The notes: generated from the letters alone by a model not told the origin. Numbered from the stretch's first letter, positions 35,676 through 47,038 are shown. The stretch is 64,000 nucleotides of DNA from Fonsecaea monophora (GCF_001642475.1 NW_019173957.1:62001-126000), one strand, 5' to 3'. Translations and numbers: made by a program.

Positions 35676-37271
35676 ATGTCGATAACAACCCCCCTCACCC
35701 AGCTGCTGGGTATCAAGCACCCCATCCTCCTGGCTGGTATGGGTTCGACGTCGGGCGCTCCTCTTGCGGCCGCGGTGACCAATGCCGGTATGTTGTCTTG
35801 ATAGCAACAGTCTCCCTATCACCATACTTAGTTCTCGTTATTCCGAGATGTATGCTAAATTCCATGAGAGGCGGCCTCGGTGTGATCGGTGGAGTCGGAT
35901 ACACGCCCAAGATGCTCAAGGAGATGATAGAGGAGTTGAAAGTGAGTGGATGATTTGTTCGCAGTTATTTTGGCCGAGGCGGATGGGCACCGCAACCCGA
36001 AAAAAAGCTGGGGAAATAAGGGGAAAAAAAGGAATCGGATTGTATTACAGAGGCTGAATTTGTCAACTCTCGCTCGAACAGGCTGCTCTCAAGGACCCTT
36101 CAGCCCCCTTTGGCGTCGATCTCTTGCTCCCACAAGTCGGCGGCAATGCGCGAAAGACCAACGTGAGTAATGTCCTCTCCCATTCCTGCTCCCTCCGATC
36201 GAAATCTCTCCCCCGCTTCTGGTCCGTCGTTCCACTAATCGCCCTCTTTCTAATGTTACAATCTGCAGTCGGACTACACAAAAGGTGCCCTCGACGAACT
36301 CATCGACATCATCATCGCCGGTGGCGCCAAACTCTTCGTCTCGGCCGTGGGAGTCGCCCCCAAACACGTCGTTGACAAGCTGCACAAACACGGCGTGCTT
36401 TATATGAACATGGTTGGACACCCGAAGCATGTCCACAAGGCGTGCCAGGCTGGTGCCGACATCATCTGCGCCCAGGGAGGAGAAGCTGGAGGCCACACAG
36501 GTGAAACGGCCACGACGTGAGTGAGACTGGTCTACTTCGTACGACGGGGAAATGCTGGTGCATCGTGGACATCTCGTCGTAAGCCGCGTCAATGGAACGA
36601 AATCGCTGACACTTGCCTATGAAGTATCTTGATTCCCGCTTGCGCCGATATTGTCAAGAACTATACCTCCCCACTGACAGGCAAGCCCGTCGAACTCGTC
36701 GCCGCCGGCGGCATCTTCGACGGTCGCGGCATTGCGGCAGCCTTGTCGCTGGGCGCCTCGGCCGTCTGGGTCGGCACACGATTCGTCACGGCCAAAGAAT
36801 CCGGCGCCGCCGAGGCCGCCAAGAGAGCCATCCTCGCTGCGGGCTTTGACGACACCATCAAGTCGACAATCTGGACCGGCCGTCCCCTCCGCGCCATTGC
36901 CAGCCCTTATGTCCGGAACTGGGAGACGAAGCGACGGGACGAGATCGAGGAGCTGCAAAGTAAAGGCATCCTTGTCCTGAACCACGAGTTGGAAAAGCTG
37001 GAGAAGACCGGAGGCCTTACCGAGGAGATTGAGGATCAATCGGTGTGCATGTACGTCTACTCTTACTCCTCCTACCACGGTATCGCGCCGCAAGAGGTGT
37101 TTGCTAACATGTGATTTTTTTCTTCTTGAATATAGGCCTGCCGGCCAGGTATCTGGTCTCGTCAACACGCCAAATCAGACTGCAGCAGAGATTGTGGAGG
37201 AGATGATGGATGGCGCTATCAAGGTGCTGAACCGTGTTGGGGGGTATTTGAGGCCGAGTGCCAGACTGTGA
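35676..37271 (+). CDS. Nitronate monooxygenase (2-nitropropane dioxygenase family)
   Basis: Six exons, all in phase: 35676-35787, 35871-35941, 36082-36162, 36269-36516, 36625-37050, 37136-37271; 357 aa. The TIM-barrel FMN enzyme begins with 'GIKHPILLAGMGSTSGAPLAAAVTNAGGLGVIGG', contains 'AQGGEAGGHTGE' with the catalytic-type His, and the phosphate-binding 'AAGGIFDGRGIAAALSLGASAVWVGTRF'. It matches NMO/NPD enzymes that oxidise alkyl nitronates (such as propionate-3-nitronate) to aldehyde/keto products plus nitrite, a detoxification role. Length is standard. The third intron (36163-36268) and the others are 83-140 bases, longer than in neighbouring genes. Confidence 0.92.
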
Positions 37272-37785
37272 TTGCGTATGGCTGCAAAGGAAGGAAAGAC
37301 GAAAAGAGGGATGTGTGAGTCTTTTGAACGGAGTGCAGGATAGGTTTCCCTAATTTTCCAATCGCCTTGCCTTGCCGTCATGTACTGCGCTTCTGGATAG
37401 TAGGCGACAGCGCATTGCTGTGGTCCGTAGCTCACCAACGCCTTCGTCTTGGGGAGTTGCTCCCCCTCCTTGAACCAATCATAGATGTCTAGACATTCCA
37501 TACCGCAGCAGGAGGCGACTCACTTGTTCTTTTGCCTCTGTGAGGGCGTCAGGCTTTATTGGGGGTACCGCTCTCCCCCTCAGCCTCTCCGGGTACTCCA
37601 AAGCATCGACTACCGCGCTACCAGCCTCGTGCCCCACCCACAGCCTCGCCGTAACCCGTGGTGCGCGAGGGTAAGCCGAAATTTCAAATTCCTACAAAAC
37701 CACAGGGACATGGTCGATTCTTTCAGAAACAACCATCCAAAAAATCCCTCCCTGATCCAGGAAGCCCGAAAAAGGAAAAGTCTCC
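37272..37785. other. Intergenic
   Basis: 514 bases between tandem genes on the plus strand. No gene or clear element recognised; it should hold the NmrA-like gene promoter. Confidence 0.5.
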
Positions 37786-39025
37786 ATGGCCGGGGAAACC
37801 CCGTTCTCGCCGTCTCCGGACAAACCAGTCGTCGCCGTGGCCGGCGGCACGGGCGACCTGGGCACGCGGCTGACCGAGACGTTTCTCTCCGCCGAGCTGC
37901 GCGACCGGCTGTCGGGGTTCGTGCTGCTCGCTCGTCGCTACACGGCCAGGATGGAACGATGGAGGGACTCTCTCGGTGCCGAGGTGCGCATTATCGACGA
38001 CGACGAGGCGAACGGGGTAGCGGGGTGTGATGAGAACGATCTGATCATGGCGTTGGACGGGGTTGATGTCCTTATCAATGCGTGAGTGACCCTATACCTT
38101 GTCTCTATGTACAGCATCTGGAAACAATGCATACATGCACACACATACGTGTATACACACCTGCTCTCTATTTCTCCCTTTGAGGTGTATGGCTCATCTG
38201 CACGGTTACATTCAACCCACATCCCTATGAAAGGACACTATGGCTGAAATCCCCCCGTCCTTTCCCCCTCATAGCATATCATCATCAGGCGCGCGACTGC
38301 GCGACAAGATCGCCCGAGCGCTGCCCCAGACGCGGGTGAAGTTGTACTTCCCGTCCGAGTTCGGGGTGGACCACACACTGCACGACTTCAGCGTGCCGGA
38401 GTGGGACGGCAAGAAAGCGCACTACGCGCTGACCCGGCAGGTTTTGGCACCCACGAACATCAAGGTCTGCAGGATCTTCAACGGCCTGTTCCTCCACAGC
38501 GGCGTCGGGCCCTGGTACGGCTTCCACACGGCCAAGGACGTTTATCGGGCCGTAGGCTCCCTCGACCAACACGTCAGTTTCACGGACATCGGCGACATCG
38601 CCCGCGTCCTGTGTCTCCTCGCCGAGCGCACCATGCGTGGTGTCCCCGTGCCGTCGCAGCTGCGCATCGCAGGCACAAACGCAAGTTTTCGCGACATCGC
38701 TCGGCTCATGACCGCCGCAGGTGCGGGTGCGGGTGCCGGTGCGAGCCCGGGCGTTGGTATGGGCGAGAAGAAAGAGATCGAGCTCAAGAGCGTCGAGTTG
38801 GAGGCGTTCCGCAACCGCGTCCTGAACCGCCAGTACGAGGACCGCGGGCCCATCGTGTGTCTGCGCTTCATCATGGGCGACGGGCGCGCAGACTACAGAA
38901 CCACGGAAGAAGGTGGGCTCGGCAACGACAACGACCTCGTCAACCCGGACCAGAGGCATTTTGTGTGGAAGACCATGAGGGATTTGGCTGTCGAGACGAA
39001 GGGGCGGCCAAATGTGAACGCTTGA
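37786..39025 (+). CDS. NmrA-like / isoflavone-reductase-like NAD(P)-binding protein
   Basis: Exons 37786-38081 and 38275-39025 give 348 aa. A Rossmann fold opens with VAVAGGTGDLGTRL (GxxGxxG) at about residues 16-29. 'VKLYFPSEFGVD' and 'VSFTDIGDIARVL' are typical of the NmrA/PCBER (PF05368/PF13460) atypical short-chain reductases, which act as NADPH sensors or reduce small phenolics. The intron (38082-38274) is unusually long for this window. An Ala-Gly repeat (about residues 245-255) interrupts the C-terminal part. Substrate unknown. Confidence 0.85.
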
Positions 39026-39211
39026 TACACCACGACTCCCTTTTTCTTTTGCTTGCTTGTCGCTGGAAAAGAAGGTGAAAAGGATAGAAGGCATCATCGA
39101 TTCTGTGCAGGGGCGCAGGCTGTCTATCTATGGCTTTGCGTACTTCTACATATACGCCGTCCACCCGCTAATCGACTCACCCGCCCACTACCTATCTACT
39201 CAGGTGGCATG

Positions 39212-41329
39212 CTATCGCATCCGCGCGGCATTCCACATCTCAAACTCTAGCAACATCTCCCTCGTGATGCTCTTGGGCGTCTGCCCGATCGCCTTGCGAA
39301 CGTCGTCGGACACGATGATGTCGCGGTCCGCGTCAAAGGCGTTTTCCCCGGCTGTCTGGCAAATAGCCACGATCTCAGCGCCCGAAAACCCTTCTGTGGC
39401 ATTGGCGAATTCTCGGACGTCATCTCCGAGGCTGTCGGGACTGTCATACACGCCTTCGAGGCGCTTGTGGAAGATCTCCTTTCTCGCTTCCACGTCCGGC
39501 GGACCAATGTACACCACGTTGTCAAATCTGCCTGGACGCATCAGGGCCGGGTCGATGTTTTGTGGCTTGTTGGTCGCGGCGACGACAAACACGTTGCGCA
39601 GCTCCTCGAAGCCGTCCATCTCGTTGAGCAGCGTGGTCAGCACGTTCAGGTCACTGCCACCGCCGCTCCTCCCGCGCGAGGCGATGGCGTCGATCTCGTC
39701 AAAAAAGATGATGCTCGGGCTGGCCGCGCGCGCTTTGCGGAAAACCTCGCGCGTGGCCCGCTCGCTCTCGCCCACGTACATGGAAATCAGCTCGGCGCCC
39801 TTGACGGCCAGGAAATTCAGCCCGGCTTCCGTCGCCAGCGCCCGCACGAGCAGAGTCTTGGAGCAGCCCGGCGGGCCGTACAGCAGGACCCCCTTCTTGG
39901 GCTGTAGGCGCAACTTCTTCATGCGGTCGGCAAACCGCAATGGGCGCTCCACGGCGTTGTGCAGTTGTCGCTTGACTTCGTGCTGGCCGCCGATATCGGA
40001 CCATCGCACGTTGGGCGTCTCGAGGAAAATTTCCTGCAGGGCAGACGGTCGGACCTGTTGTAGGGCAGTCTCGAGATCTGCGGACTCTATGACCATGGGA
40101 GATCCTCCATCGCCTTCTGCTGTCTCGGCAGCCGGTAGGTGCTTCGATGCTAGGTGGATCGCCACCCGAAGAAGAGCCCTCAGATCGACGCCCACGTATC
40201 CGTGAGTCCTCTCCGAAATTTCCTGCAAAAGCTCGTCCCCCGGGATACTGTCCTCGCCACGCAGGGCCAGCAGGATCTCTTTCCTCTGAAGCGCTGAGGG
40301 GATCGGCAACTCAATCTCGGCCGCAAATCTGCCTTCTGTCCGCAGCCTTTCGTCGACGTCATTCGGATGCCTGGCTTCAGCGACCACTAGGGTAGGGCTT
40401 CCCTTGATGCGCTCAAACATCAAGTCCAGTTCACTGGACACAGTAGAAGAGCTGCTAGTGCCGGAACCTTTGATGATATACTCTGGCCTCACGAGGACGA
40501 GACAGGGATCTGGTGAAGCGTAGATCTCTGTCCCTGGCGTCCAGGACCGGACCGCAGGCCACGCGCAATCAGCCAAAGCGGTAATCAGGGCAGATTTGCC
40601 CGTGCCTTTAGCCCCATATAAGAGAAGGCCCTGCACGGGCTCGTACGCTTGAAAATGATGTTTGGCAACCGGATTGCAGAGATCGCTCACGATGTCCTGC
40701 ACTTGAGCAATCTGTGATTGTAACCCGCCGAGGTGCTTTGGTTCGAAAACGATAGTCACTGGCTGATCGGATGTCTCTGAGCTGACGACGCGAAATGTCG
40801 TGTCCCTTGTCACGCGTGCAAACAGGGAGTCAGGCACACCCACGTCCTTGACGACAAACTCGGCTGCTCCGGCCTTGTCCGACTTGTTGGGCGGCAGACA
40901 GTGTAGTCGCTGGGACACGACCATATATTCGCCCGTAGGGGAGATATTCGAGGCGATCTGTTTCGACCAGGCCTTCGAGTCAGTGGTGTCAGCGTCCGGC
41001 TGGCCTCCCGGCACCTTCTGGACCGTCACCGAGAGGGAACTCGGCAGAGGAAGTGGCCAGCGCGAGATGGTGACTTTATCGCCCAACTTGAACCCGTAGG
41101 CTTCCTGGAGCAATCTCGACGTCTGGACGATCGAGTCCTTCATCCCCGGGCCCAGACCCTGCCACGCAACGGCGAGTTTTCTCTTGCCATTGGTGTTATC
41201 CCCGTCCGCTCCTCGGAGTTCACAGATGTCCCCGGACTTGAGCTTCAACGAGAGCATCGACACGGCCGTCAGCCCGATTCTAAAAGGGTCTTTGTCCGCG
41301 CCGGCCGGACGCACAATGAAGTTAGACAT
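39212..41329 (-). CDS. AFG2/DRG1-type tandem AAA ATPase
   Basis: Uninterrupted 705-aa frame. An N-terminal Cdc48-N-like domain (residues 1-~200) precedes two AAA modules. D1 has a Walker A GAKGTGKSAL at about residue 240, but where the Walker B hhhhDE should be it reads TLVVAEARHP. D2 has the Walker A GPPGCSKTLL (the Cys-Ser-Lys form typical of AFG2/SPATA5), Walker B IIFFDEIDAIASRGR, sensor 'VVAATNKP' and arginine-finger region 'DPALMRPGRFD'. The yeast relative releases Rlp24 from pre-60S ribosomal particles in the cytoplasm. The C-terminus ends with a short helical segment. D1 is probably catalytically weakened, with ATPase activity resting on D2. Its stop lies 186 bases from the NmrA-like gene's stop (convergent). 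Confidence 0.87.
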   Translation of the reverse strand: MSNFIVRPAGADKDPFRIGLTAVSMLSLKLKSGDICELRGADGDNTNGKRKLAVAWQGLGPGMKDSIVQTSRLLQEAYGFKLGDKVTISRWPLPLPSSLSVTVQKVPGGQPDADTTDSKAWSKQIASNISPTGEYMVVSQRLHCLPPNKSDKAGAAEFVVKDVGVPDSLFARVTRDTTFRVVSSETSDQPVTIVFEPKHLGGLQSQIAQVQDIVSDLCNPVAKHHFQAYEPVQGLLLYGAKGTGKSALITALADCAWPAVRSWTPGTEIYASPDPCLVLVRPEYIIKGSGTSSSSTVSSELDLMFERIKGSPTLVVAEARHPNDVDERLRTEGRFAAEIELPIPSALQRKEILLALRGEDSIPGDELLQEISERTHGYVGVDLRALLRVAIHLASKHLPAAETAEGDGGSPMVIESADLETALQQVRPSALQEIFLETPNVRWSDIGGQHEVKRQLHNAVERPLRFADRMKKLRLQPKKGVLLYGPPGCSKTLLVRALATEAGLNFLAVKGAELISMYVGESERATREVFRKARAASPSIIFFDEIDAIASRGRSGGGSDLNVLTTLLNEMDGFEELRNVFVVAATNKPQNIDPALMRPGRFDNVVYIGPPDVEARKEIFHKRLEGVYDSPDSLGDDVREFANATEGFSGAEIVAICQTAGENAFDADRDIIVSDDVRKAIGQTPKSITREMLLEFEMWNAARMR

Positions 41330-41569
41330 CTTTCCGAGACCGTACCTATCGACATCGTTGTATTACCAGGTATGATGCGACAAAGAAAAAAATATTCTAG
41401 AAAATCCATGATGGAGCATTTTACTCTTTATGCCTTGGCGAGTCGCGTCACGTGAGATGAACAGAGAGGTCCCCAATTGGGTACCATTGAAGTCTACTCG
41501 GTACGGTTCAATGGAGTGATCGAAGGCATCTACAGATCGTTTGAGATGTTGTGGAGATGGAAATACAAT

Positions 41570-42804
41570 TCATTGCAAGGACTCAAGGGAGTCTCTCTTG
41601 CCTGCACTACGAGTGATCCTCTTGGTTAGGCCAGCATCATCTCCTCCGTCTCGTCCTGTAGTTCCTTCGTAGCTGGTATCAGCCATTTCTTGAGGCTTTG
41701 AATCTTCAGGGCTTTCTTCTCGAATGTCCGCGGCTCGTGGAACGCTCTCCCAGCTCTCTCCGTCGTCTACATTCGAAGCAGAGGTCACCTCTTTTACAAC
41801 TTTCGCCCCTTCACTTTCGGCTCCGTTCCAAGCACCACAGCCACTGCATCTCCAACGACCCAGTTCTTCAAGTGTTCTCACGCCAGGAGGTGCTTGACCA
41901 TTGACCAAGCGACATCTGGCGCACAGCAGTACCAATCTGTTCTTGGCCGCGGTTTCATCCTCACCCAGAAGAACATCCAGTATGCGGTCGTACCAGTGAG
42001 GGGGTTGCTCATACGTGGTGCTAGAAGCAGGCGGCATGCTGGAGAAAGCATTTGGAGCGAAACCGGGAGAGTCTGGCGTAATCTCCATTGGGCTATGTGC
42101 CACCACAGGGCCCGCATGTGGTGATGGGCCATGAGTTGGCGACATAGGCGCAGAGCCAGTCTGTACGTTCGGTTGCTGAGGGAATGGCATGGAGCTATGT
42201 CTTCCTGGAATATTTGCGGTTGGCGGAGGTGCAATTCCAGTCCTCTGTACAGGACGCTGGTCTGTGGAAGGAGGCGCCTTTCTCTTCGGACCTGATTGCG
42301 GCTGTTTCGAGGGAGACTTTGTCGGTGGAGCGCCTCCATATTTCTGCAATAGCTCCTGAGTACTGTCGTACTTTGTAGCTTTTTTCAGGTCTGCAATCTT
42401 TTGCTCTCGCTGCTTCTGTAAATGCTCCAAATATGCTTGCTGACGGCTTATCCTCCAACCAAAGAAGGCGGCGATGGATGTGCGGACCACGTATATGAGG
42501 ATCGGAGAACCGACGAGACCGGCATAGTGATAGATCGACCAGTTCTGTGGTCCAAGGACGAGAACAATGATCAAAGTGTAGAGAAGGTATGTGAGGGTGG
42601 TATAAAGAGTCCACAGGGCCTTGATCCGGCGGTCTCGACTGCGACTTGTGTCAAGGGCAAGGTTCGCGGCGGTGATTTGTGAGGATAGTTTGGAGAGGGC
42701 TTTCTCGAACGATGCAGGGGAGTTGGCATCTCCCTTGTAATAGCAACTTAGTCCTTGTCAAAGTGTTTGGGTGGGCGCGTGCTCACCTTCCAGAGCCACG
42801 ACAT
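41570..42804 (-). CDS. LNP1: Lunapark family ER-junction protein
   Basis: Exon 1 is only 18 bases (42804-42787, Met-Ser-Trp-Leu-Trp-Lys), joined over a 53-base intron to 42733-41570; 393 aa. The MSWLWK start is the signature of Lunapark proteins across eukaryotes and fixes the start. A coiled-coil precedes two close transmembrane helices (about residues 50-70 and 76-96), followed by another coiled-coil, a Pro/Ser-rich linker, and a C-terminal zinc ribbon with CARC and CSGC cysteine pairs about 22 residues apart. Function: stabilises three-way junctions of tubular ER, with both termini in the cytosol. The acidic tail after the zinc ribbon is variable in the family. Start codon lies 390 bases from that of ETR1, transcribed the other way. 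Confidence 0.95.
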
Positions 42805-43194
42805 GCTGGCGCGCCTCATTATCGAAGCTGAGAATCCCAGGTAACAGAAAAGGCTAGTTATGAGGAGCTGCGTGCCATTGAAGGGTCGTGACTTATTGAC
42901 AACAGCATCATGCGCCGAGTTCGGGGCACACGTATGCGACGACCATGGATAATGAATTGATGTCCGCCTGCGTCACAGCGAGAATAACGGAAAACGTGTT
43001 GTCACCTCAGGTCAGCCTGGCGGGCCAGTGCCAGTTGCCCAGTTGCCAGTTGCAGGCTGCGCTTGGGCTTGGAGAGCATTTTCCGTCAATGCGGGGAACG
43101 CCACGACTATGATATAATTCCAGCTTCAATGCTCGCCTGCTTGCGCTTTAATCTTCTTGTCCACCTCCACGCTGAGTCCTCAGTAACAGTCACC
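42805..43194. promoter_or_regulatory. Divergent promoter, LNP1 / ETR1
   Basis: 390 bases shared by two start codons on opposite strands. A duplicated 'CCAGTTGCC' motif (43031-43050) is visible; no further element recognised. Confidence 0.6.
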
Positions 43195-44427
43195 ATGGCA
43201 TCTCCTTCCTATGCGCGAAAACTCCTCGGAGAGTCTTCACGGAGCCTGTTTTCAGCACGCCGTTCGATATGTTGGAACTGCCAACAACCCGTCAGATCTC
43301 TCGCTAACCGGAGACGAAAGATTAGCAGTTACGGCTACACCCAAGCTAAAGCCCTTGTATATTCCAAGTATGGAGAGCCCCAAGATGTCCTATCACTACA
43401 TGGTCACTCCATTTCACCCGCATCTGGGACGAACGTCGTCCTCCGAATGCTCGTCGCTCCGATCAACCCCGCCGACGTCAATCAGATCCAGGGTGTGTAT
43501 CCTGCGAAACCAGAGATGACAACAGCTCTCGGTACCTCAGAACCCTCGGCGGTGGGTGGGAATGAAGGTGCGGCGGAGGTCATCAGTGTCGGTTCTGGGG
43601 TGAAATCCCTCGAGAAAGGAGATTGGGTTATCATGAAGACTACCAGTATGGGCACCTGGCGGACACACATGGCAGTAGACGAGAGCAAATTGATCAAAAT
43701 TGACAACAAGGAAGGACTGTCCCCACTCCAGGTCGGGACAGTCTCCGTCAACCCCTGCACAGCATACCGCATGCTCCTTGACTCGGCAAAATGGAGTTTC
43801 CGGGGAGACGAGTGGTTCATCCAAAACGGGGCCAACAGCGGCGTAGGAAGAGCCGCCATACAGCTGGGGCGGGAGTGGGGATTCAAGAGCATCAATGTGA
43901 TCCGGGGTCGGGAGAATAAGGAGGAGGAACAAAAACTTCGCCAAGAGCTGCTTGATATTGGAGCCACCAAAGTCATCACCGAGGAAGAACTACAAGGTCG
44001 CGAGATCCGAGACCAGATCAAAGAGTGGACAAATGGAGGACGAGAGCAAATCAAAGTTGGCCTCAACTGCGTGGGTGGGAAGCCCGCCACGGCCCTTGCC
44101 AAATTCCTCAGCCCCGGAGCGACCATGGTGACATATGGAGCAATGAGCAAACAACCTCTCATGTTACCTGCATCGCTCCTGATCTTCAAGGAGATCTCCT
44201 TCAATGGGTTCTGGGTGAGCAAGTGGAGTGACCGGCACCCTGACCAGAAGAAACAGACGGTGGACGACGTCCTTCGCCTCACCAGAGAAGGGCGATTCAA
44301 AGATATACCGGTGCAGGAGTGCAAATGGGGATGGAACACTGAACTTGACCTTTTGAAGCAAGCGGTCCAAGGCACCCTCGGGGGCTTCCGGCCGGGTAAG
44401 GGCGTTTTTGTGTTTGAAGAGACGTGA
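43195..44427 (+). CDS. ETR1: Mitochondrial trans-2-enoyl-thioester reductase
   Basis: Intron-less, 410 aa from the ATG in a CACCATGG context; an in-frame ATG 66 bases upstream is possible but would precede a non-conserved leader. Residues 1-~45 are Arg/Ser-rich without acidic residues, a mitochondrial presequence. The MDR fold follows: 'APINPADVNQIQGVYP' (the conserved ETR substrate loop), 'GNEGAAEVISVGSGV', and the NADPH-binding 'WFIQNGANSGVGRAAIQLG'. It ends with the conserved 'GFRPGKGVFVFEET'. The enzyme reduces trans-2-enoyl-ACP in the last step of mitochondrial type II fatty-acid synthesis, which supplies octanoate for lipoic acid and supports respiration. Confidence 0.95.
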   Translation: MASPSYARKLLGESSRSLFSARRSICWNCQQPVRSLANRRRKISSYGYTQAKALVYSKYGEPQDVLSLHGHSISPASGTNVVLRMLVAPINPADVNQIQGVYPAKPEMTTALGTSEPSAVGGNEGAAEVISVGSGVKSLEKGDWVIMKTTSMGTWRTHMAVDESKLIKIDNKEGLSPLQVGTVSVNPCTAYRMLLDSAKWSFRGDEWFIQNGANSGVGRAAIQLGREWGFKSINVIRGRENKEEEQKLRQELLDIGATKVITEEELQGREIRDQIKEWTNGGREQIKVGLNCVGGKPATALAKFLSPGATMVTYGAMSKQPLMLPASLLIFKEISFNGFWVSKWSDRHPDQKKQTVDDVLRLTREGRFKDIPVQECKWGWNTELDLLKQAVQGTLGGFRPGKGVFVFEET

Positions 44428-45251
44428 GCGGGTTGATGTGCTCGCTTCTTGTACAGGACATTTCTTCGGGATACTTAGCGGGGCGAACATGCTCTGCCCT
44501 CTGCTTAGTGATATGGGGGTTTTCTGCTATGTAATCGTCCTTTGGTTGCACTCTCCAGCGACCTACGTCTCTGACGGTGAAGCTGAAGATGTATAATCCA
44601 TGTCCATATACTCACCCACCAGGTGCACTGTAAGCTTATACACATCAGGTACATAGTGATTTAGTAACCGGGGCGAGTATTACAAGCGCTATATAGCTAT
44701 GTAGGTAGTAACGCCAGGATGGGCATTAACAAAGGGGATAGGATTGACAAATTCATGGCGGAAATAAGACCCATCGCCCGTCGCCCATGACACGCACGCA
44801 CGCACGCGCCTTTCCCTTGTCAAGAGATGATCGTACAAAAAAAAGGCGGAAGTATGAGTAAAGTCACCCCTAATCCTACTAGTAACCTTGTAGGTACCGT
44901 CCACATTTCCGCCCAATAAATCGACCTTGTGTGCGCAGGGATTCCGCCTACTAGCACCAGAGCCAGAAAGGGTAGTTCTGCCCGTTTCGGGTCTATTCAA
45001 CGCTTGGCGAAGCCTTGCGCTGCTTTTGAGACTGCAACAGCTCCCGGTACAGCGAAGACACCCGATGATTCTTCAACAGTTGAGCCTTGCGAATCTGCAC
45101 GTGTGTCAATCCCAATACTTGTTGTGTAGGTGTCTGTCGCAGCTATTCCTACACCACCATCTATATAACCTCGCGAAAGTGGATATAGCAACAAGTCTAT
45201 ATTGTCCCGATTCCCCCCCTTAATGCAATCCCGGCGACTGCCCTTTCTCCT
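44428..45251. other. Intergenic, convergent 3' ends
   Basis: 824 bases between the stops of ETR1 and the zinc transporter. Contains a short CACG microsatellite (44791-44806) and TACCTA-type motifs; no gene recognised. Confidence 0.5.
44791..44806. repeat. (CACG)4 microsatellite
   Basis: Four CACG units, near perfect, in non-coding DNA downstream of ETR1. Confidence 0.8.
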
Positions 45252-47038
45252 TCAAGCCCACTTCCCCAGCAAACTCATCAAAATCATACCGGCGAACAGA
45301 CTGGATCCACCGAGAAGGGTCTTTGCCGTCGTCGTGTGCAGCATCTCGCCACCATCCAGGATCCAATCTCGTGCCAACATATCGACCAGCGCGACCCAGG
45401 CCAGAATGCCGGCGCTCAGGGAGTCTAGCGTACCAATCGCCACAATGGTATTCTTCTCGTTCCCGTTGAAATTGTGGATAACTCCCAAGCCAATTGCCAT
45501 GCCGATGGGTGTGATCAGGGTGTATGCGAACGCCATGAAGAATTTGGTGGGCCAAAAGCGGGTGAAATTCGAGGGTAGCAGAGCGATCCGTGCACCAAGT
45601 GCGAGTCCTTCAAAGAATTGGTGAAATACAATCACGACCAACAGTGTTTTGTAGAATGAATCACCCGCCACTACCAGCGTCAGGCCGATGAGAATGCTGT
45701 GAAACAGGATACCTGCTTCCATTACCATGACCGACAGCTTCGAGTTGGGATTGGCTGGGTCGAGAGGGTTGCCATGATTATGGCCAAGGTTTGCGAGGTT
45801 GTTGGAGTTATATGCTGACGCATGAGGATCAGTCAAGCTTTTCGAGACAGGCGTAGATTCTCCTTCCTTCGCGAATGCTGAAATGGTGGCCGTCTCTTCG
45901 GGGCCTGCGCCCCTCTGCTGTTGAGGAGAGGCTCCTCGCGCGAGAACGATGCGGTGGCCGATATACTCGACAAGGAAAGCAAGGATAATTCCAGCCATGA
46001 CAATCGCAGATGTTGTAGCTTCGTACTCGAGTACACCAAGACATTCATTGTTAAACATCAATGATGCGTGAGTGTAGAGATGGACGAAAGCAGTCGATAG
46101 AATAACCCCGGTGCCGAATTGCTTGACAACGGTGAATCCGATAGCATTTACAGTTTTGAAGGGGAGCTTGGTGAGCAATAATGGTGCGTAGACGCCGATT
46201 GCACTGGTGACCAAGACAACGAAAAGTGTACCAATTCTGAGCGGGATGTCGTAGTCTCGCTGTGTCAAGCCGCAGTTCAGCTCTTCACTGACGCTTTCGC
46301 TCCCACCAACGGGAACACAATGCCTAGACATCATTAAGCACTTGACGCGTTTTATAGACAAGGGTATCTTACTCTACCCCAGCGTGAAAATGGCAATCAA
46401 GCTCCTCCTCATCCTCAGAATGCTCCTCATGATCTTCATGTTCCTCGTGTTCATCATGGTCTTCCGAGACAGTAGCTCCTTCGGCGAGGACCAATACTTC
46501 TGAGCCATCTGGGGCTAAGCAGTACCTTGTTTCATTAGCTCAGATATCTTTCTCCATGCAAGCGCTCAGTGCTCACTGTTCATCTCCATGAGAATGGCAT
46601 CCGGTGTATTGTGCGGGCGGTTCTCCAGTTGCGGTTGCGGTCGTTGAGATCATGACTTCTTCTCCAGCACCATCGATGCAGAAGCTGATAGTCTGTCAGC
46701 TTCTGTATATCCATTCGCCTCTGTAAAATCTTACATATCAGCACCATGTGCATGACACCCTGTCACAGCGGTAGTTTGACCGGTAGTTGTGGCCGAAGCA
46801 GACACCGACGCTGGTAGAGTTGCCGTGGACAATGTCGTAGGAGCGATGGAAGAATAGGTGTACAGAGCAGTCTCTTCACCGTCCGGGCCATAGCAGTACC
46901 TGCAACTCCTTGTCAGCGAAGGTAGTGCGAGTATACCAGAATGTCGTACTCGACGGAGGAATGATTGTGGCAACCAGTGTATGTTTGAGCATAAACTGCA
47001 CTTTTGAATGCCACCACTAATAAAATAGCTGCCAGCAT
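45252..47038 (-). CDS. zrfC: ZIP zinc transporter, ZrfC/Zrt1 type, with modular Cys/His ectodomain
   Basis: Exons (minus) 47038-46950, 46899-46735, 46684-46577, 46525-46373, 46323-45252 give 528 aa; all four introns are phase 2. A signal peptide (about residues 1-18) leads into an extracellular region built of repeated modules opening [YFH]C and closing G/D-C-H-x-H: TGCHNH, TGCHAH, TGCHSH, DCHFH. A His/Asp/Glu-rich stretch (exon 4) follows. Exon 5 holds the eight-helix ZIP domain: a GHNHG-containing variable loop between TM3 and TM4, TM4 'ILFHSILIGLTL' and TM5 'HQFFEGLALGARI' with the transport-site His and Glu. It imports Zn2+ at the plasma membrane. The long N-terminus with zinc-binding motifs and divergent linkage to a Pra1/Aspf2 gene match A. 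fumigatus ZrfC, the alkaline-pH zinc importer. Confidence 0.93.

Noticed and set aside
35676..39025. Nitronate monooxygenase plus NmrA-like reductase as part of a biosynthetic cluster
   Set aside because: No synthase, P450, transporter or cluster regulator nearby; flanked by housekeeping genes.
39057..40205. 382-codon plus-strand frame over the AAA ATPase
   Set aside because: Antisense shadow of clear AAA motifs on the minus strand.
43482..44375. 297-codon minus-strand frame over ETR1
   Set aside because: Antisense shadow of a conserved enzyme; no domain.
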